A model generated the notes under the pieces. That model searched no databases. It was not told the origin of the DNA and was given only the letters and a program-made list of their open reading frames with translations. Below, in pieces: positions 29,596 to 38,354 of a stretch of DNA of 64,000 bases; positions within the stretch are counted from its first letter, which is position 1; every line of letters begins with the position of its first letter. Position numbers and translations under genes: made by a program. Source of the DNA: Halieaceae bacterium UBA6060 (lineage in GTDB: Bacteria > Pseudomonadota > Gammaproteobacteria > Pseudomonadales > Halieaceae); contig DIYG01000028.1 of NCBI GenBank assembly GCA_002428935.1, forward strand, positions 3,644 through 67,643, written 5' to 3'.

Positions 29596-32100
29596 ATGCG
29601 GCGGTTCGCGCCCCCACAGCCGCCCTTGATGCCAGTCTTCTTTCCTTTGTTACAACCCATCCGTGCTCGCGCACACCACCAGCCTCTCGGTGCGAGCCCC
29701 CGGCGCAGGGGACTCCGAGATCTTGGCCGTGGCGGTGGATGTTACGCGATTGTGATGGCCCTTTGGGCTACGACCCTAAACGCCCAGGAGCCGGGGCTTG
29801 AAGAAGAGGTCATCGCTCCCAGACCCGGCGCCGATATGGACTGGAAGCCCATCGCGGAAGTGCCCGCAAGACAACGAGACCTTCGCTGTCGACTCTGCGG
29901 TGGACGTTACATTGACCCCCAGAGCCGCAGTATCGCCCTAGACCCAGATCAGGCACCCATCGAGGCGAGCGCTCGACGTTCAGAGCTCGAAGGAGACACG
30001 GTGCGCTTATCTGGCGGCGTTGAAGTAACCCAGGGCTATCGAGAATTTTCCAGCGATGAGGCGAGCATCAATCGTGAATCCCGAGCGGGCACCCTATCGG
30101 GGAACATTGAGCTTAGAGAACCTGGTGTCCTGCTCCGGGGCGATCAGGGTGAATTCTATTCGCGGAGCGGTGAAGCGCAGATGGAAAACAGTCGCTTTGT
30201 CCTCCACGAGCAGCACTTGCGGGGCGAAGCGGGCCTTCTATCTCGTGACGCCGACGAACTCATACGTATCGAAGACGGCGAGGTGACCTTCTGCGCACCG
30301 GGCGATGATGACTGGATTTTAAAAACCGGACAGCTGGAGCTAAATCTCGCGGAGGGCGTTGGAACGGCGCGGGATGCGACCCTGAAAGCCGGGGGCTACC
30401 CGGTGTTTTATGCTCCCTGGATCAGCTTTCCCCTGGATGACCGTCGTCGCAGCGGTTTTATGTTCCCGACTCTGGGATCCGACAGCCGCGGAGGATTGGA
30501 TGTGGGTATTCCCTACTATCTGAATCTCGCACCGAACTACGATCTACTCTACTCACCCAGATACATTGGCCAGCGTGGTCTGAATCACGAACTTCAGGGG
30601 CGGTATCTGGATCCCTTCAACGGAGAGTGGACGGTCGGCGGCAGTTACATCGCCGACGATGAGCAATACGCCTCAGACTTTCCCGAAGAAACCGATTCGG
30701 ATCGTTGGCTGGCATCAGTACAACACCGCGGCGTCTACGCCGAACGATGGCGGTCCCACATCAACTACACCCGGGTTTCAGATATTGATCTTATTCGCGA
30801 TCTGGAGGCCTCACGCCTCGATGCACGAAGAGATGTAAACCTTCTGCAGTTGGGACAGGTGGACTATTTGGGGGAAGACTGGCTCGTAAACTTCCAGGCG
30901 CAGCAATTCCAACCCCTGGCCGACGATATTTTCCAGGACTACAAAAAACTCCCGCAGATCACCGCCCAGTATCGTGATCAGGGCAAGCCCTTCGCCCTCA
31001 ATCCCATCGGTATGGTGCAGTATTCCAATTTCGATACGGACCTGGATCGGGTCATCGGTCAACGCCTTTACGCGGAAGCCGGTGCGACCTTCCCCATGAG
31101 CTGGTCCTATGGGTTTTTAAGGCCCACCGCGAAATACCGCGTGCTTGAGTACTCCCTTGATCGACAGTTAGACGAACTCGATGAGAATCCCGGAGCGCGC
31201 TCGGCCCTGGGTAGCATTGACAGTGGGTTGTTTTTCGAACGCCGCACAACCCTGGCAAATCGCGATGTTATCCAGACCCTGGAGCCCCGGGCGTTCTACC
31301 TTTACAGCCAGTTTGACGACCAAACGGCACAGCCCGATTTCGACAGCGCGGAACTGACCTTCAACTACAACCAACTCTTTCGAGACACGCGATTCTCCGG
31401 CCGGGATCGTCTGGACGACGCCAACCAGCTCGCCATCGGCCTGACCACACGGATCCTCGATGAGGGCAGCGGCGAAGAGCGCTTCAACGCCAGCATTGGG
31501 CAGATCTTCTACTTCACCAACCGACGAGTGCGCCTCAACGCATCGGATCCGGAGCTGGACCAGTCAAGCTCTGAAGTCGCCGGTGAACTAAACTTTTACC
31601 CCAATGATCGTCTCGCCGTGCGCAGCAACCTCCAGTACGACCCGTCGACCAGGAAAATGAACGCCGGCAACTTCCTGGCCAGCTACACCCGCGACAACGA
31701 CAGCGTATTCAACGTGGGCTATACCTTCCGGCGCCCGGTGACCCTGGTTGGGAACCAACCGGTTACCGATCAGGTCAATCTATCTACCTACTATCCCATC
31801 AACCAAAACTGGCGCGTTTTCATGGCCTGGAACTACAGTTTAGAGGCGGATCGCAGCGTGGAAGATATGGTGGGGATCGAATACGATAGCTGTTGCTGGC
31901 AGGTGCGTCTCCTCCACCTACGGTACTTTGACACGGTTAGCGAAGGCGTTCCCAACTTCGATTCGCCAAATCTTGACCGAGAATTTGCCACCCAGGTGCA
32001 ATTTGTTCTGAAAGGTCTCGGCGGCTTTGGAGACAGCGTTGAGGGGTTGATGAACGACATGATTCGAGGGTTTGACCGCCTTGCTTATGTATCGAGATAA
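29596..32100 (+). CDS. lptD: LPS-assembly outer-membrane protein LptD
   Basis: LptD with LptE inserts lipopolysaccharide into the outer leaflet. The protein (834 residues from the ATG at 29596) has a signal-like hydrophobic stretch only at about 49-64 (CYAIVMALWATTLNAQ), so the true start may be downstream of the annotated one. Next come an OstA beta-jellyroll (about 130-260) and the large C-terminal barrel. Disulfide cysteines are in RDLRCRLCGGRY (98 and 101), TFCAPGDDDW and YDSCCWQVRL; the paired CC and the N-terminal Cys match the E. coli scheme with one extra N-terminal cysteine. surA overlaps its end. Confidence 0.95.
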   Translation: MRRFAPPQPPLMPVFFPLLQPIRARAHHQPLGASPRRRGLRDLGRGGGCYAIVMALWATTLNAQEPGLEEEVIAPRPGADMDWKPIAEVPARQRDLRCRLCGGRYIDPQSRSIALDPDQAPIEASARRSELEGDTVRLSGGVEVTQGYREFSSDEASINRESRAGTLSGNIELREPGVLLRGDQGEFYSRSGEAQMENSRFVLHEQHLRGEAGLLSRDADELIRIEDGEVTFCAPGDDDWILKTGQLELNLAEGVGTARDATLKAGGYPVFYAPWISFPLDDRRRSGFMFPTLGSDSRGGLDVGIPYYLNLAPNYDLLYSPRYIGQRGLNHELQGRYLDPFNGEWTVGGSYIADDEQYASDFPEETDSDRWLASVQHRGVYAERWRSHINYTRVSDIDLIRDLEASRLDARRDVNLLQLGQVDYLGEDWLVNFQAQQFQPLADDIFQDYKKLPQITAQYRDQGKPFALNPIGMVQYSNFDTDLDRVIGQRLYAEAGATFPMSWSYGFLRPTAKYRVLEYSLDRQLDELDENPGARSALGSIDSGLFFERRTTLANRDVIQTLEPRAFYLYSQFDDQTAQPDFDSAELTFNYNQLFRDTRFSGRDRLDDANQLAIGLTTRILDEGSGEERFNASIGQIFYFTNRRVRLNASDPELDQSSSEVAGELNFYPNDRLAVRSNLQYDPSTRKMNAGNFLASYTRDNDSVFNVGYTFRRPVTLVGNQPVTDQVNLSTYYPINQNWRVFMAWNYSLEADRSVEDMVGIEYDSCCWQVRLLHLRYFDTVSEGVPNFDSPNLDREFATQVQFVLKGLGGFGDSVEGLMNDMIRGFDRLAYVSR

Positions 32101-33394
32101 AACCAAAGACTCTATCCGTAGCGTGGGCCACGCCGTAGCGCTGGGCGTTAGCATTGCCCTGGCCTGGGCATCGGGCGCCCACGGCGCAACGGAAATGATT
32201 GATCAGGTCGTCGCCATCGTTGACGACGACGTGATCATGGCCAGCGAACTTCGCGAACGCCTCGCCGTGGTGGCGGAAAACCTGGAAACCCGTGGTGTGG
32301 AAGCACCGCCGGAAGACGAACTGATTCGAGAGATCCTCGACCGACTGATCCTCGAAAGTATCCAAATGCAGATGGGCGACCGCTTTGGCGTACGCATCTC
32401 TGACGCGCAACTGGATGCCGCCATGGGGCGCATAGCGCGACAAAACCGCATGACGCCGGAACAATTCGCCGTACTACTGGAACAGGAAGGACGATCCTAC
32501 GGCGAGATTCGCGAGAACATCCGTCGCGAAATGGTTATCCAGCGCGTTCAGCAGGGGAACGTCAACCAGCTTATCCAGATCACAGACCAGGAAATCGATA
32601 ACTATCTGTCCACGGAAGAGGGTCAAAAGCTGGTTCAGCCCGAATACCGACTCGTCCACGCCCTTCTGCCCATACCCTCTGGCGCTTCGCAAAGGGAAAT
32701 CGAAGCCAGTCAGGCCTACTGCGAGACACTTGTAGCTCGCATCCAGGGTGGCGAAGACTTTGATACGGTGATCTCCGCCAGCGGCGAAGAATACACATTC
32801 AATGGTGGCGATCTCGGCTGGCGCAAGCTCGATGATGTTCCCAGTATTTTTCAGGAAGTTGCCCAAACATTGAAAACCGGCGACACCGCGGACCTTTTCC
32901 AAAGCCCCAGTGGTTGGCACATCGTGAAGATGATGGACCGGCGAGGTGCGGAACTCACCATAAGCCAAACCAAAGTGCGGCACATACTGATCAAGCCTTC
33001 GGAGATTCTTACCGATGATCAGGCGCGACAGCAGATCGCGGATCTGAAAACCCGCATAGAAGGCGGTGAGGACTTTGCAGCGCTGGCGCGCGAATACTCG
33101 GAGGATATCGGCTCTGCCTCGGAAGGCGGGGAACTGGGATGGACCAACCCCGGGCAGATGGTGCCGGAGTTTGAAAACATGATGGCCAGCACCGAAACGG
33201 GGAGCATTTCCCAACCCGTGCGTTCGGAGTTCGGCTGGCACATTCTCGAAGTGCTGGATCGTCGCGACAAAGACATGACCTCTGAAATGCGCCGGGCACA
33301 GATCGAAGAGCATCTTCACAGCCGCAAGTATCAGGAAGAGCTGGACGTTTGGCTGCGTAAAATCCGTGACGAGGCGTTTGTCGATATCAAGTAG
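32087..33394 (+). CDS. surA: Periplasmic chaperone/peptidyl-prolyl isomerase SurA
   Basis: SurA escorts unfolded outer-membrane proteins, LptD among them. The ATG at 32087 overlaps lptD by 14 bases and gives 435 residues; a TTG at 32072 is an alternative. It has a signal peptide ending SGAHGA, the N-terminal chaperone domain (DQVVAIVDDDVIMASEL and following) and two parvulin domains (PEYRLVHALLPIP ... WHIVKMMDRR; KVRHILIKPSEI ... GWHILEVLDRR). The order lptD-surA-pdxA is the standard one. Confidence 0.96.
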   Translation: MYRDKTKDSIRSVGHAVALGVSIALAWASGAHGATEMIDQVVAIVDDDVIMASELRERLAVVAENLETRGVEAPPEDELIREILDRLILESIQMQMGDRFGVRISDAQLDAAMGRIARQNRMTPEQFAVLLEQEGRSYGEIRENIRREMVIQRVQQGNVNQLIQITDQEIDNYLSTEEGQKLVQPEYRLVHALLPIPSGASQREIEASQAYCETLVARIQGGEDFDTVISASGEEYTFNGGDLGWRKLDDVPSIFQEVAQTLKTGDTADLFQSPSGWHIVKMMDRRGAELTISQTKVRHILIKPSEILTDDQARQQIADLKTRIEGGEDFAALAREYSEDIGSASEGGELGWTNPGQMVPEFENMMASTETGSISQPVRSEFGWHILEVLDRRDKDMTSEMRRAQIEEHLHSRKYQEELDVWLRKIRDEAFVDIK

Positions 33395-33454
33395 CGCAGG
33401 TCAGGGATACTTCCAGGTACCCGCCAGCTCGCGAAGCCTGGGGAACACTCAACG

Positions 33455-34447
33455 ATGACCCTACCGCGCATTGCCATCTCCACCGGCGACCCGGCCGGTG
33501 TCGGACCAGACGTAGTACTCACAGCGCTGCAGGATCCCTGGCCTGCGGAGCTTGTTGTCATCGCCGATCAGGACTTGCTAGCGCAGCGCGCCGAGCTTCT
33601 AAGTATTGAGGTCCACTTACAGTCGGCACCCGATTCAGTTCAGACTCCCCAACCCCATACCCCTGGATCTGTACGAGTCCAACACCAGCCCCTGGCGACG
33701 GCTGTGACCCCGGGGTTGGGAGAGCCGAGAAACGCTGCTGGCACCCTCAAGGCCCTGGATCAAGCCATCGATGGCTGTCGCAATGGTTCGTTCCAGGCGA
33801 TGGTCACCGCACCCGTAAACAAGGCCGTTATCAGCGATAGTGGGGTGCCATTCTCTGGGCACACGGAATACCTCGCCGAGGAAACCGGTACCGAACAAGT
33901 AGTGATGTTACTCACGGGCGGCGATTTGCGTGTTGCGCTGGCAACCACTCACATCCCCCTAAAGGCAGTTCCGAACGCCATCAACACGGAACTTTTAACC
34001 ACGATCCTGCACACCATGCACCGCGATTTGCAGAGCAAGTTTACTCTCACGGCACCCCGCATCAGTGTTCTAGGGCTAAACCCTCACGCCGGTGAAGGCG
34101 GCCACCTGGGACATGAAGACAGTGCGATCATCGCACCCGCTATTGCCCAGGCGCAGGCCATGGGCATTCAGGCCAGCGGGCCCTGGCCCGCAGATACAGC
34201 GTTTAACACACGACTTAGAAAGGAGACCGACGCCTACCTCGCTATGTACCACGACCAGGGATTACCGGTGCTCAAGTACGCAAGTTTCGGCGCCGCGGTA
34301 AACGTGACCCTCGGTTTACCTATCGTCCGCACCAGTGTTGATCACGGAACTGCTTATGATCTGGCCGGGACCGGCAATGCGGACGACAGCAGCTTCCGCG
34401 CGGCTCTGCAACTGGCTATTGATCTGGCCCAGAAACGGAGCCGTTAA
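33455..34447 (+). CDS. pdxA: 4-hydroxythreonine-4-phosphate dehydrogenase
   Basis: PdxA oxidises 4-phosphohydroxy-L-threonine in vitamin B6 synthesis. The 330-residue enzyme shows the start RIAISTGDPAGVGPDVVL, the substrate/metal histidine in PFSGHTEYLAE, GLNPHAGEGGHLG, and MYHDQGLPVLKY with the last metal histidine. It should be followed by ksgA; instead the polysaccharide island begins 22 bases further on with a convergent H-NS-family gene. Confidence 0.97.
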   Translation: MTLPRIAISTGDPAGVGPDVVLTALQDPWPAELVVIADQDLLAQRAELLSIEVHLQSAPDSVQTPQPHTPGSVRVQHQPLATAVTPGLGEPRNAAGTLKALDQAIDGCRNGSFQAMVTAPVNKAVISDSGVPFSGHTEYLAEETGTEQVVMLLTGGDLRVALATTHIPLKAVPNAINTELLTTILHTMHRDLQSKFTLTAPRISVLGLNPHAGEGGHLGHEDSAIIAPAIAQAQAMGIQASGPWPADTAFNTRLRKETDAYLAMYHDQGLPVLKYASFGAAVNVTLGLPIVRTSVDHGTAYDLAGTGNADDSSFRAALQLAIDLAQKRSR

Positions 34448-34468
34448 AGGCGCTTTTGCATTAGATTC

Positions 34469-34873
34469 TTAAATGGCGCAGCTTTCCTTCGAATTGCCTG
34501 CGTCCATATAATCTTTGAATGCACGCGGTGGCCTGCCTCGACCAGACCAGAGGTGCTCGACGCCTTTAACCACTAGACGGTATTTCGGTGCCACCTTAGA
34601 TTTCTTGCCCGCCGCCTTCTTGCGAGCTTTACCGCGTCCCGAGCTACGAAGATCCGCCGGGCTTAAACCGCTTTCCTCCATGAGAGCTTTAATCTTGGCG
34701 ATTTTGGCCTTTTTAGCGGCCTTCGCCTTCGACTCTTCTTTTTTCTTCTCGCTGACTAAAACAGCATTAAGATTTTCAATGACTTTCTCGATTTCCGCCA
34801 AACTCATGCCTTTCACAGCCGCGCGAGTTTTAATCTTGGATTTCGCCAGGGGAGCTAATACTGCTGACGTCAT
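34469..34873 (-). CDS. H-NS family nucleoid protein
   Basis: The 134-residue protein ends with the H-NS DNA-binding domain (PKYRLVVKGVEHLWSGRGRPPRAF quoted in parts: PKYRLVVKGVEHLW, SGRGRPPRAF), whose RGRPPR-type loop reads the AT-rich minor groove. The middle is a Lys/Ala-rich coiled coil (EKKKEESKAKAAKKAK) and the N terminus a helical oligomerisation region (SLAEIEKVIENLNAVL). The ATG at 34873 has AGAGG upstream; one at 34807 is an alternative. It sits at the edge of the AT-rich island, so silencing of that island is an attractive inference. It may also be a general nucleoid protein that simply resides here. Confidence 0.88.
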   Translation of the reverse strand: MTSAVLAPLAKSKIKTRAAVKGMSLAEIEKVIENLNAVLVSEKKKEESKAKAAKKAKIAKIKALMEESGLSPADLRSSGRGKARKKAAGKKSKVAPKYRLVVKGVEHLWSGRGRPPRAFKDYMDAGNSKESCAI

Positions 34874-34932
34874 AAAGGGCCTCTTGCTTTAAAAGAACGG
34901 CACGGAAGCAATAACAACGCTCCGCATCTTGG

Positions 34933-34962
34933 CTTATACCAAAAAAGACTCCAGCGTGTCAG
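34933..34962 (-). promoter_or_regulatory. Sigma70-type promoter of the H-NS family gene
   Basis: Read on the minus strand: CTGACA, 18 bases, TATAAG. Both hexamers match the consensus at five of six positions. The predicted start lies about 50 bases before the gene's ATG. The rest of the 293-base divergent gap (34874-35166) contains a TATACA about 35 bases before the plus-strand gene but no good -35 partner for it. Confidence 0.55.
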
Positions 34963-35166
34963 CCTTGGGCGTATAGAACGCTTGGACAAGAACATAAAGT
35001 GCCCATGTAAAGATATTTAGTAAAAACCACCGTACCATCGAGTTTACAGCGCAAACAGCGCGACTTAGACTTGTTGTTCACACCATCTATGCATGTTTAG
35101 GGCGCTTTTCCCATCGCGTTTATACACTGAATAGTTTAAGAAGCATTGATCCAACATGGCCCATTC

Positions 35167-37014
35167 ATGAGCGACGAACTGACTACCACCTACAGCTATA
35201 GCGGCCTCTCCGACAACCCCTTCTCCCCGCAAACGCAACCAGAGAACCCTGCTCTTTTTGCTTTTGCGGACTGCGAAATTATTCCAATAGATGCACAAAA
35301 AACCTTAGTTATTAATCGGCTGAACGGAAAACAGCAGTTTTTTGCACCTCCGGTCGTCGATGCGCTCATGACCTGCACCCAATTTGACACCCTCGAGGGA
35401 CATGCCAAACGTTTATGTGCCACTCGGCCGGAATTGAAAGGGCAAGAAAGCGCCGTTCAAGGCACGCTTACACAGCTTAGGGACAGTGAATTCCTATTGC
35501 GTAGTGAACGCATCCAAAAACAGTTGCTAACGGAAGAACGACGGACCCTGGCACCCTCTGCGGTTTTTGTTATTACTAGCGACCGTCCGGACGCCGTAGA
35601 ACGTCTTTTGGAGTCTTTGCTTCGCAATGCCAACCTGGGTATGCATGAAACCGTCACTCTGATCGACGATTCCAAGCTCCCGGAGAGCCAGGCCGCTAAT
35701 CAAGAGCTGGTCGAACGATTCAATCTGCGTAGCGCGAAAGACATGCGCTACTTTGGTGCCGACGAGCAAAAATCCCTTCTTGAACGACTTATCCGTGAAC
35801 TACCCGAAGCCGAAGAGGGAATACGATTTCTGATCGACCCAGAGCAATGGCGAGGTAAGAAGACTTACGGTCGATCTCGAACTATAGCCCTGCTGCTTTC
35901 TGTGGGTAAACGGGCCGTTATTCTGGACGACGATATCCTTTGCGACGCTATTCACCCCGCCGTACGCGAGGAAGGCATTGGGTTCACCGGGCGCAGACAA
36001 GCCGCGTTTTACGCGGACCGCGACACCCTGATGGCAAGTGCCGCGTCCACGGGACAAGACCCCATCGTTGGCCACCTAAAGTACCTGGGACAAAACCTTG
36101 GGTTTGCTCTGAACGATATCGCCGGCGGCGACCTACAGACTGAATGGTTACACAGTGCCAACGCGGCCATGCTCAACGAGCTGCACGCCGATACTCCGGT
36201 GCTTATCACCCAATGCGGCTCCTGGGGCGACCCCGGCACCGGCTCCGCACATTGGGCTCTACATCTGGACGAAGCGAGCATTGAACGCCTCGCCAGCGCA
36301 CCCCACGGCATGGCCCAGGCCCTGGAAAATCGCTGTAGCTGGTTTGGCTGTACCCGCCCCACCCTGCACAAGATGGCCTTTATGTCGCAGATGACCGGGG
36401 TAGATAACTCCCAGCTTCTACCGCCCTACTTCCCGGCGTTCCGCGGCGAAGACCTGCTTTTTGCAAGCATGGTTGAGGCCATGTACCACCACGGCGCTGT
36501 GCTTGAGTATGATTGGTGCGTGCCTCATTTGCCGCTAGATGATCGCAGTGATCGGGGGCTGCGGGAGCCGATTGCGGGGTCGGGCGGGATTGTGCTGTTT
36601 ACTAGGTACTTGGTGGAGAATATTGACTACAAGGATGCTAGTAACCCTGAACGTCGATTGCTGGGATTGGCCGAGGATGCCAAGCGGATGGCGGAGCGCT
36701 CCGATAAAGATCTACTTTTGGATTACCGACGGGAGCAAGCGAAGGGGCAAGCGCATCTGATGTACAACCTGGCGCAGAAGTACCGTTCGGCGAAAGACCT
36801 TCCTTCGCAAAATTGGCAAGCTTATATATCAAGGGCTGTTGAAGAAGCCGAACAGTCTCTAGCCGAGATTCACAGTCCTGTCCATATACAAGGTATCGAT
36901 CCGAGCACCGATGAAGCTAACGTGATCGCCACGTTCCGTCAGTATGCGATCGGCTGGTCTATGGCGATTCGTTATTGGCAGAGAATTAGGCTATGTGCAG
37001 CGTGCCCAGGCTAG
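35167..37014 (+). CDS. GT-A-like glycosyltransferase with PqqD-like N-terminal domain (putative)
   Basis: I do not recognise a named gene. The ATG at 35167 (615 residues) is preferred over a TTG 21 bases earlier. From about residue 130 the protein reads like a GT-A transferase: a nucleotide-binding strand (SAVFVITSDRPDAVERLLES), an acidic DDD triad at about 254-256 (RAVILDDDILCDA) in the DXD position, and a GEDLLF motif like the catalytic-base region of GT2 enzymes. Residues ~28-111 (INRLNGKQQFFAP ... LTQLRDSEFLLRSE) resemble a PqqD-type winged-helix domain; this is inference from pattern only. It is the first of three plus-strand genes. Third-position base use shifts abruptly near 36,540, inside the gene. 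Confidence 0.6.
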   Translation: MSDELTTTYSYSGLSDNPFSPQTQPENPALFAFADCEIIPIDAQKTLVINRLNGKQQFFAPPVVDALMTCTQFDTLEGHAKRLCATRPELKGQESAVQGTLTQLRDSEFLLRSERIQKQLLTEERRTLAPSAVFVITSDRPDAVERLLESLLRNANLGMHETVTLIDDSKLPESQAANQELVERFNLRSAKDMRYFGADEQKSLLERLIRELPEAEEGIRFLIDPEQWRGKKTYGRSRTIALLLSVGKRAVILDDDILCDAIHPAVREEGIGFTGRRQAAFYADRDTLMASAASTGQDPIVGHLKYLGQNLGFALNDIAGGDLQTEWLHSANAAMLNELHADTPVLITQCGSWGDPGTGSAHWALHLDEASIERLASAPHGMAQALENRCSWFGCTRPTLHKMAFMSQMTGVDNSQLLPPYFPAFRGEDLLFASMVEAMYHHGAVLEYDWCVPHLPLDDRSDRGLREPIAGSGGIVLFTRYLVENIDYKDASNPERRLLGLAEDAKRMAERSDKDLLLDYRREQAKGQAHLMYNLAQKYRSAKDLPSQNWQAYISRAVEEAEQSLAEIHSPVHIQGIDPSTDEANVIATFRQYAIGWSMAIRYWQRIRLCAACPG

Positions 37015-38315
37015 GCAGTCCCAAGAAAACTACTACCCCCCCCCACATGGAAGCTGCCCCACTCTCAAATAAGGATTTCGCTGGGTTATTGTTTACAGCT
37101 ACTGTCGGGCTTTTTTTGGCGGCACTGGCACTGGCATTGCTTTATGTGCTGTTTCTCACTAACTTTAAGAGAGAGTTTATCACCGCAGAGTTTCGACAAG
37201 ATATCCAGCCCGTCAGCCTAGTCGGCGCTATGTTCAGACCAAGGCTAAGCGGCGGGAGTTTTTATGAAGCAAATGATCTAATCGTAACAGGGCTTAAAAA
37301 CGGCGAAGCGGTAGCCATTGCTCACGTTTCGTTTTCCACTCAAGACTACTTTTTTTTACAAGTAGATACTGAAGGCCTTCATTCTAATCTAAGGCTTTTT
37401 GTATTTTGGCATACACGTGAGAACCCAGATGGAGTGTTTTATGCAGAAGTGCCTACCAATCCCAACGGTACTGGGTGGTTAAACTTACGCAGCCAAGACC
37501 TTTGGGATGGAACGATAGAATCAGTAGAAGTTGGTGTATACGGAGACCTCCAAAACAGTCGCTTTCGGCTGAGAGCAATCGAATTCCATCCTTTCAGCTT
37601 TCGCGCAATACTCGAAACTATATGGACCGAGTGGAATCACTTCAGCCCATGGGATCATTCATCAATTAACGCTTATCAAGGAACAACCACTCAGCCACTT
37701 GCTTATCCAACCACAGCTGTAATTCTCTGGTTCTTTCTCGGAATTTTTTTTACTTTCTTATTGGATTCTTTCTTTAGGCTACGACCGTCTTATTTAAGCT
37801 CAAGGAAAAGCACTTGGATATTTCGGCGAGAAGCAGCAGTCGTAACTCTATCCTTGTGTTGGGCCATGATGATCGCGCTCTGGACCCCAAAAATCTTTCT
37901 ACAGATCAAGGAGACGAATACGCAGTTTTACGGGAAAAGCACTGAAGACAAAAAACTAAGCGATTGGGATTCCGCCTATTATCAGCTCTCTCAAGCAATA
38001 AAGAAGCTCAGAAAAGATGATGAAGAAGCTTTGTCCATCCTAATCCCAAGTGGTACGCAAAGCCTAGGGTTTGCACATCGACTCAGATATCACCTTCTGC
38101 CAGAGGTATCTACATTACAAATCTCGCAAGCAGACAGAAGCTCCATTGAAAAAATGTCGGAAAGCTCTAATTTAACGCTCATCCTAGCTAATGGCCGTAC
38201 AACCCAAGAAAGAATAAAGCAAGAACTTCTTATTAACACGCCGGGCATCACATTCGATCAGCGTTATCAAAACTCGATTGGACTCTTAGTGGCGCTTAAA
38301 AAAGAAACTAAATGA
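36993..38315 (+). CDS. Membrane protein with periplasmic beta-rich domain, function unknown
   Basis: The start is uncertain: ATG at 36993 (overlapping the preceding gene by 22 bases, weak AGAG upstream, 440 residues) or ATG at 37047 directly after a run of nine C. The protein has a membrane helix near residues 31-53, a periplasmic domain rich in beta strands with aromatic residues (about 60-215), two more helices (about 243-263 and 282-303) and a soluble C-terminal domain containing ILIPSGTQSLGFAHRLRYHLLP. No catalytic motif is recognised. With the following polytopic protein it may form a two-subunit membrane transferase; this is inference from order and topology. Confidence 0.6.
   Translation: MCSVPRLGSPKKTTTPPHMEAAPLSNKDFAGLLFTATVGLFLAALALALLYVLFLTNFKREFITAEFRQDIQPVSLVGAMFRPRLSGGSFYEANDLIVTGLKNGEAVAIAHVSFSTQDYFFLQVDTEGLHSNLRLFVFWHTRENPDGVFYAEVPTNPNGTGWLNLRSQDLWDGTIESVEVGVYGDLQNSRFRLRAIEFHPFSFRAILETIWTEWNHFSPWDHSSINAYQGTTTQPLAYPTTAVILWFFLGIFFTFLLDSFFRLRPSYLSSRKSTWIFRREAAVVTLSLCWAMMIALWTPKIFLQIKETNTQFYGKSTEDKKLSDWDSAYYQLSQAIKKLRKDDEEALSILIPSGTQSLGFAHRLRYHLLPEVSTLQISQADRSSIEKMSESSNLTLILANGRTTQERIKQELLINTPGITFDQRYQNSIGLLVALKKETK
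37036..37044 (+). repeat. Homopolymeric tract of nine C
   Basis: Nine consecutive C lie in codons 15-18 of the preceding call if translation begins at 36993, or immediately before the start codon if it begins at 37047. Tracts of this kind are slippage-prone and in several pathogens cause on/off switching of surface-glycan genes. Whether this one varies is unknown. Confidence 0.5.
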
Positions 38316-38354
38316 GAAACGTAATCGGATACGAACAAGCTGGGGGAACGTCAC

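Noticed and set aside
32474..33319. 281-codon open frame antisense to surA
   Set aside because: Same reasoning: a shadow of a conserved gene with no independent support.
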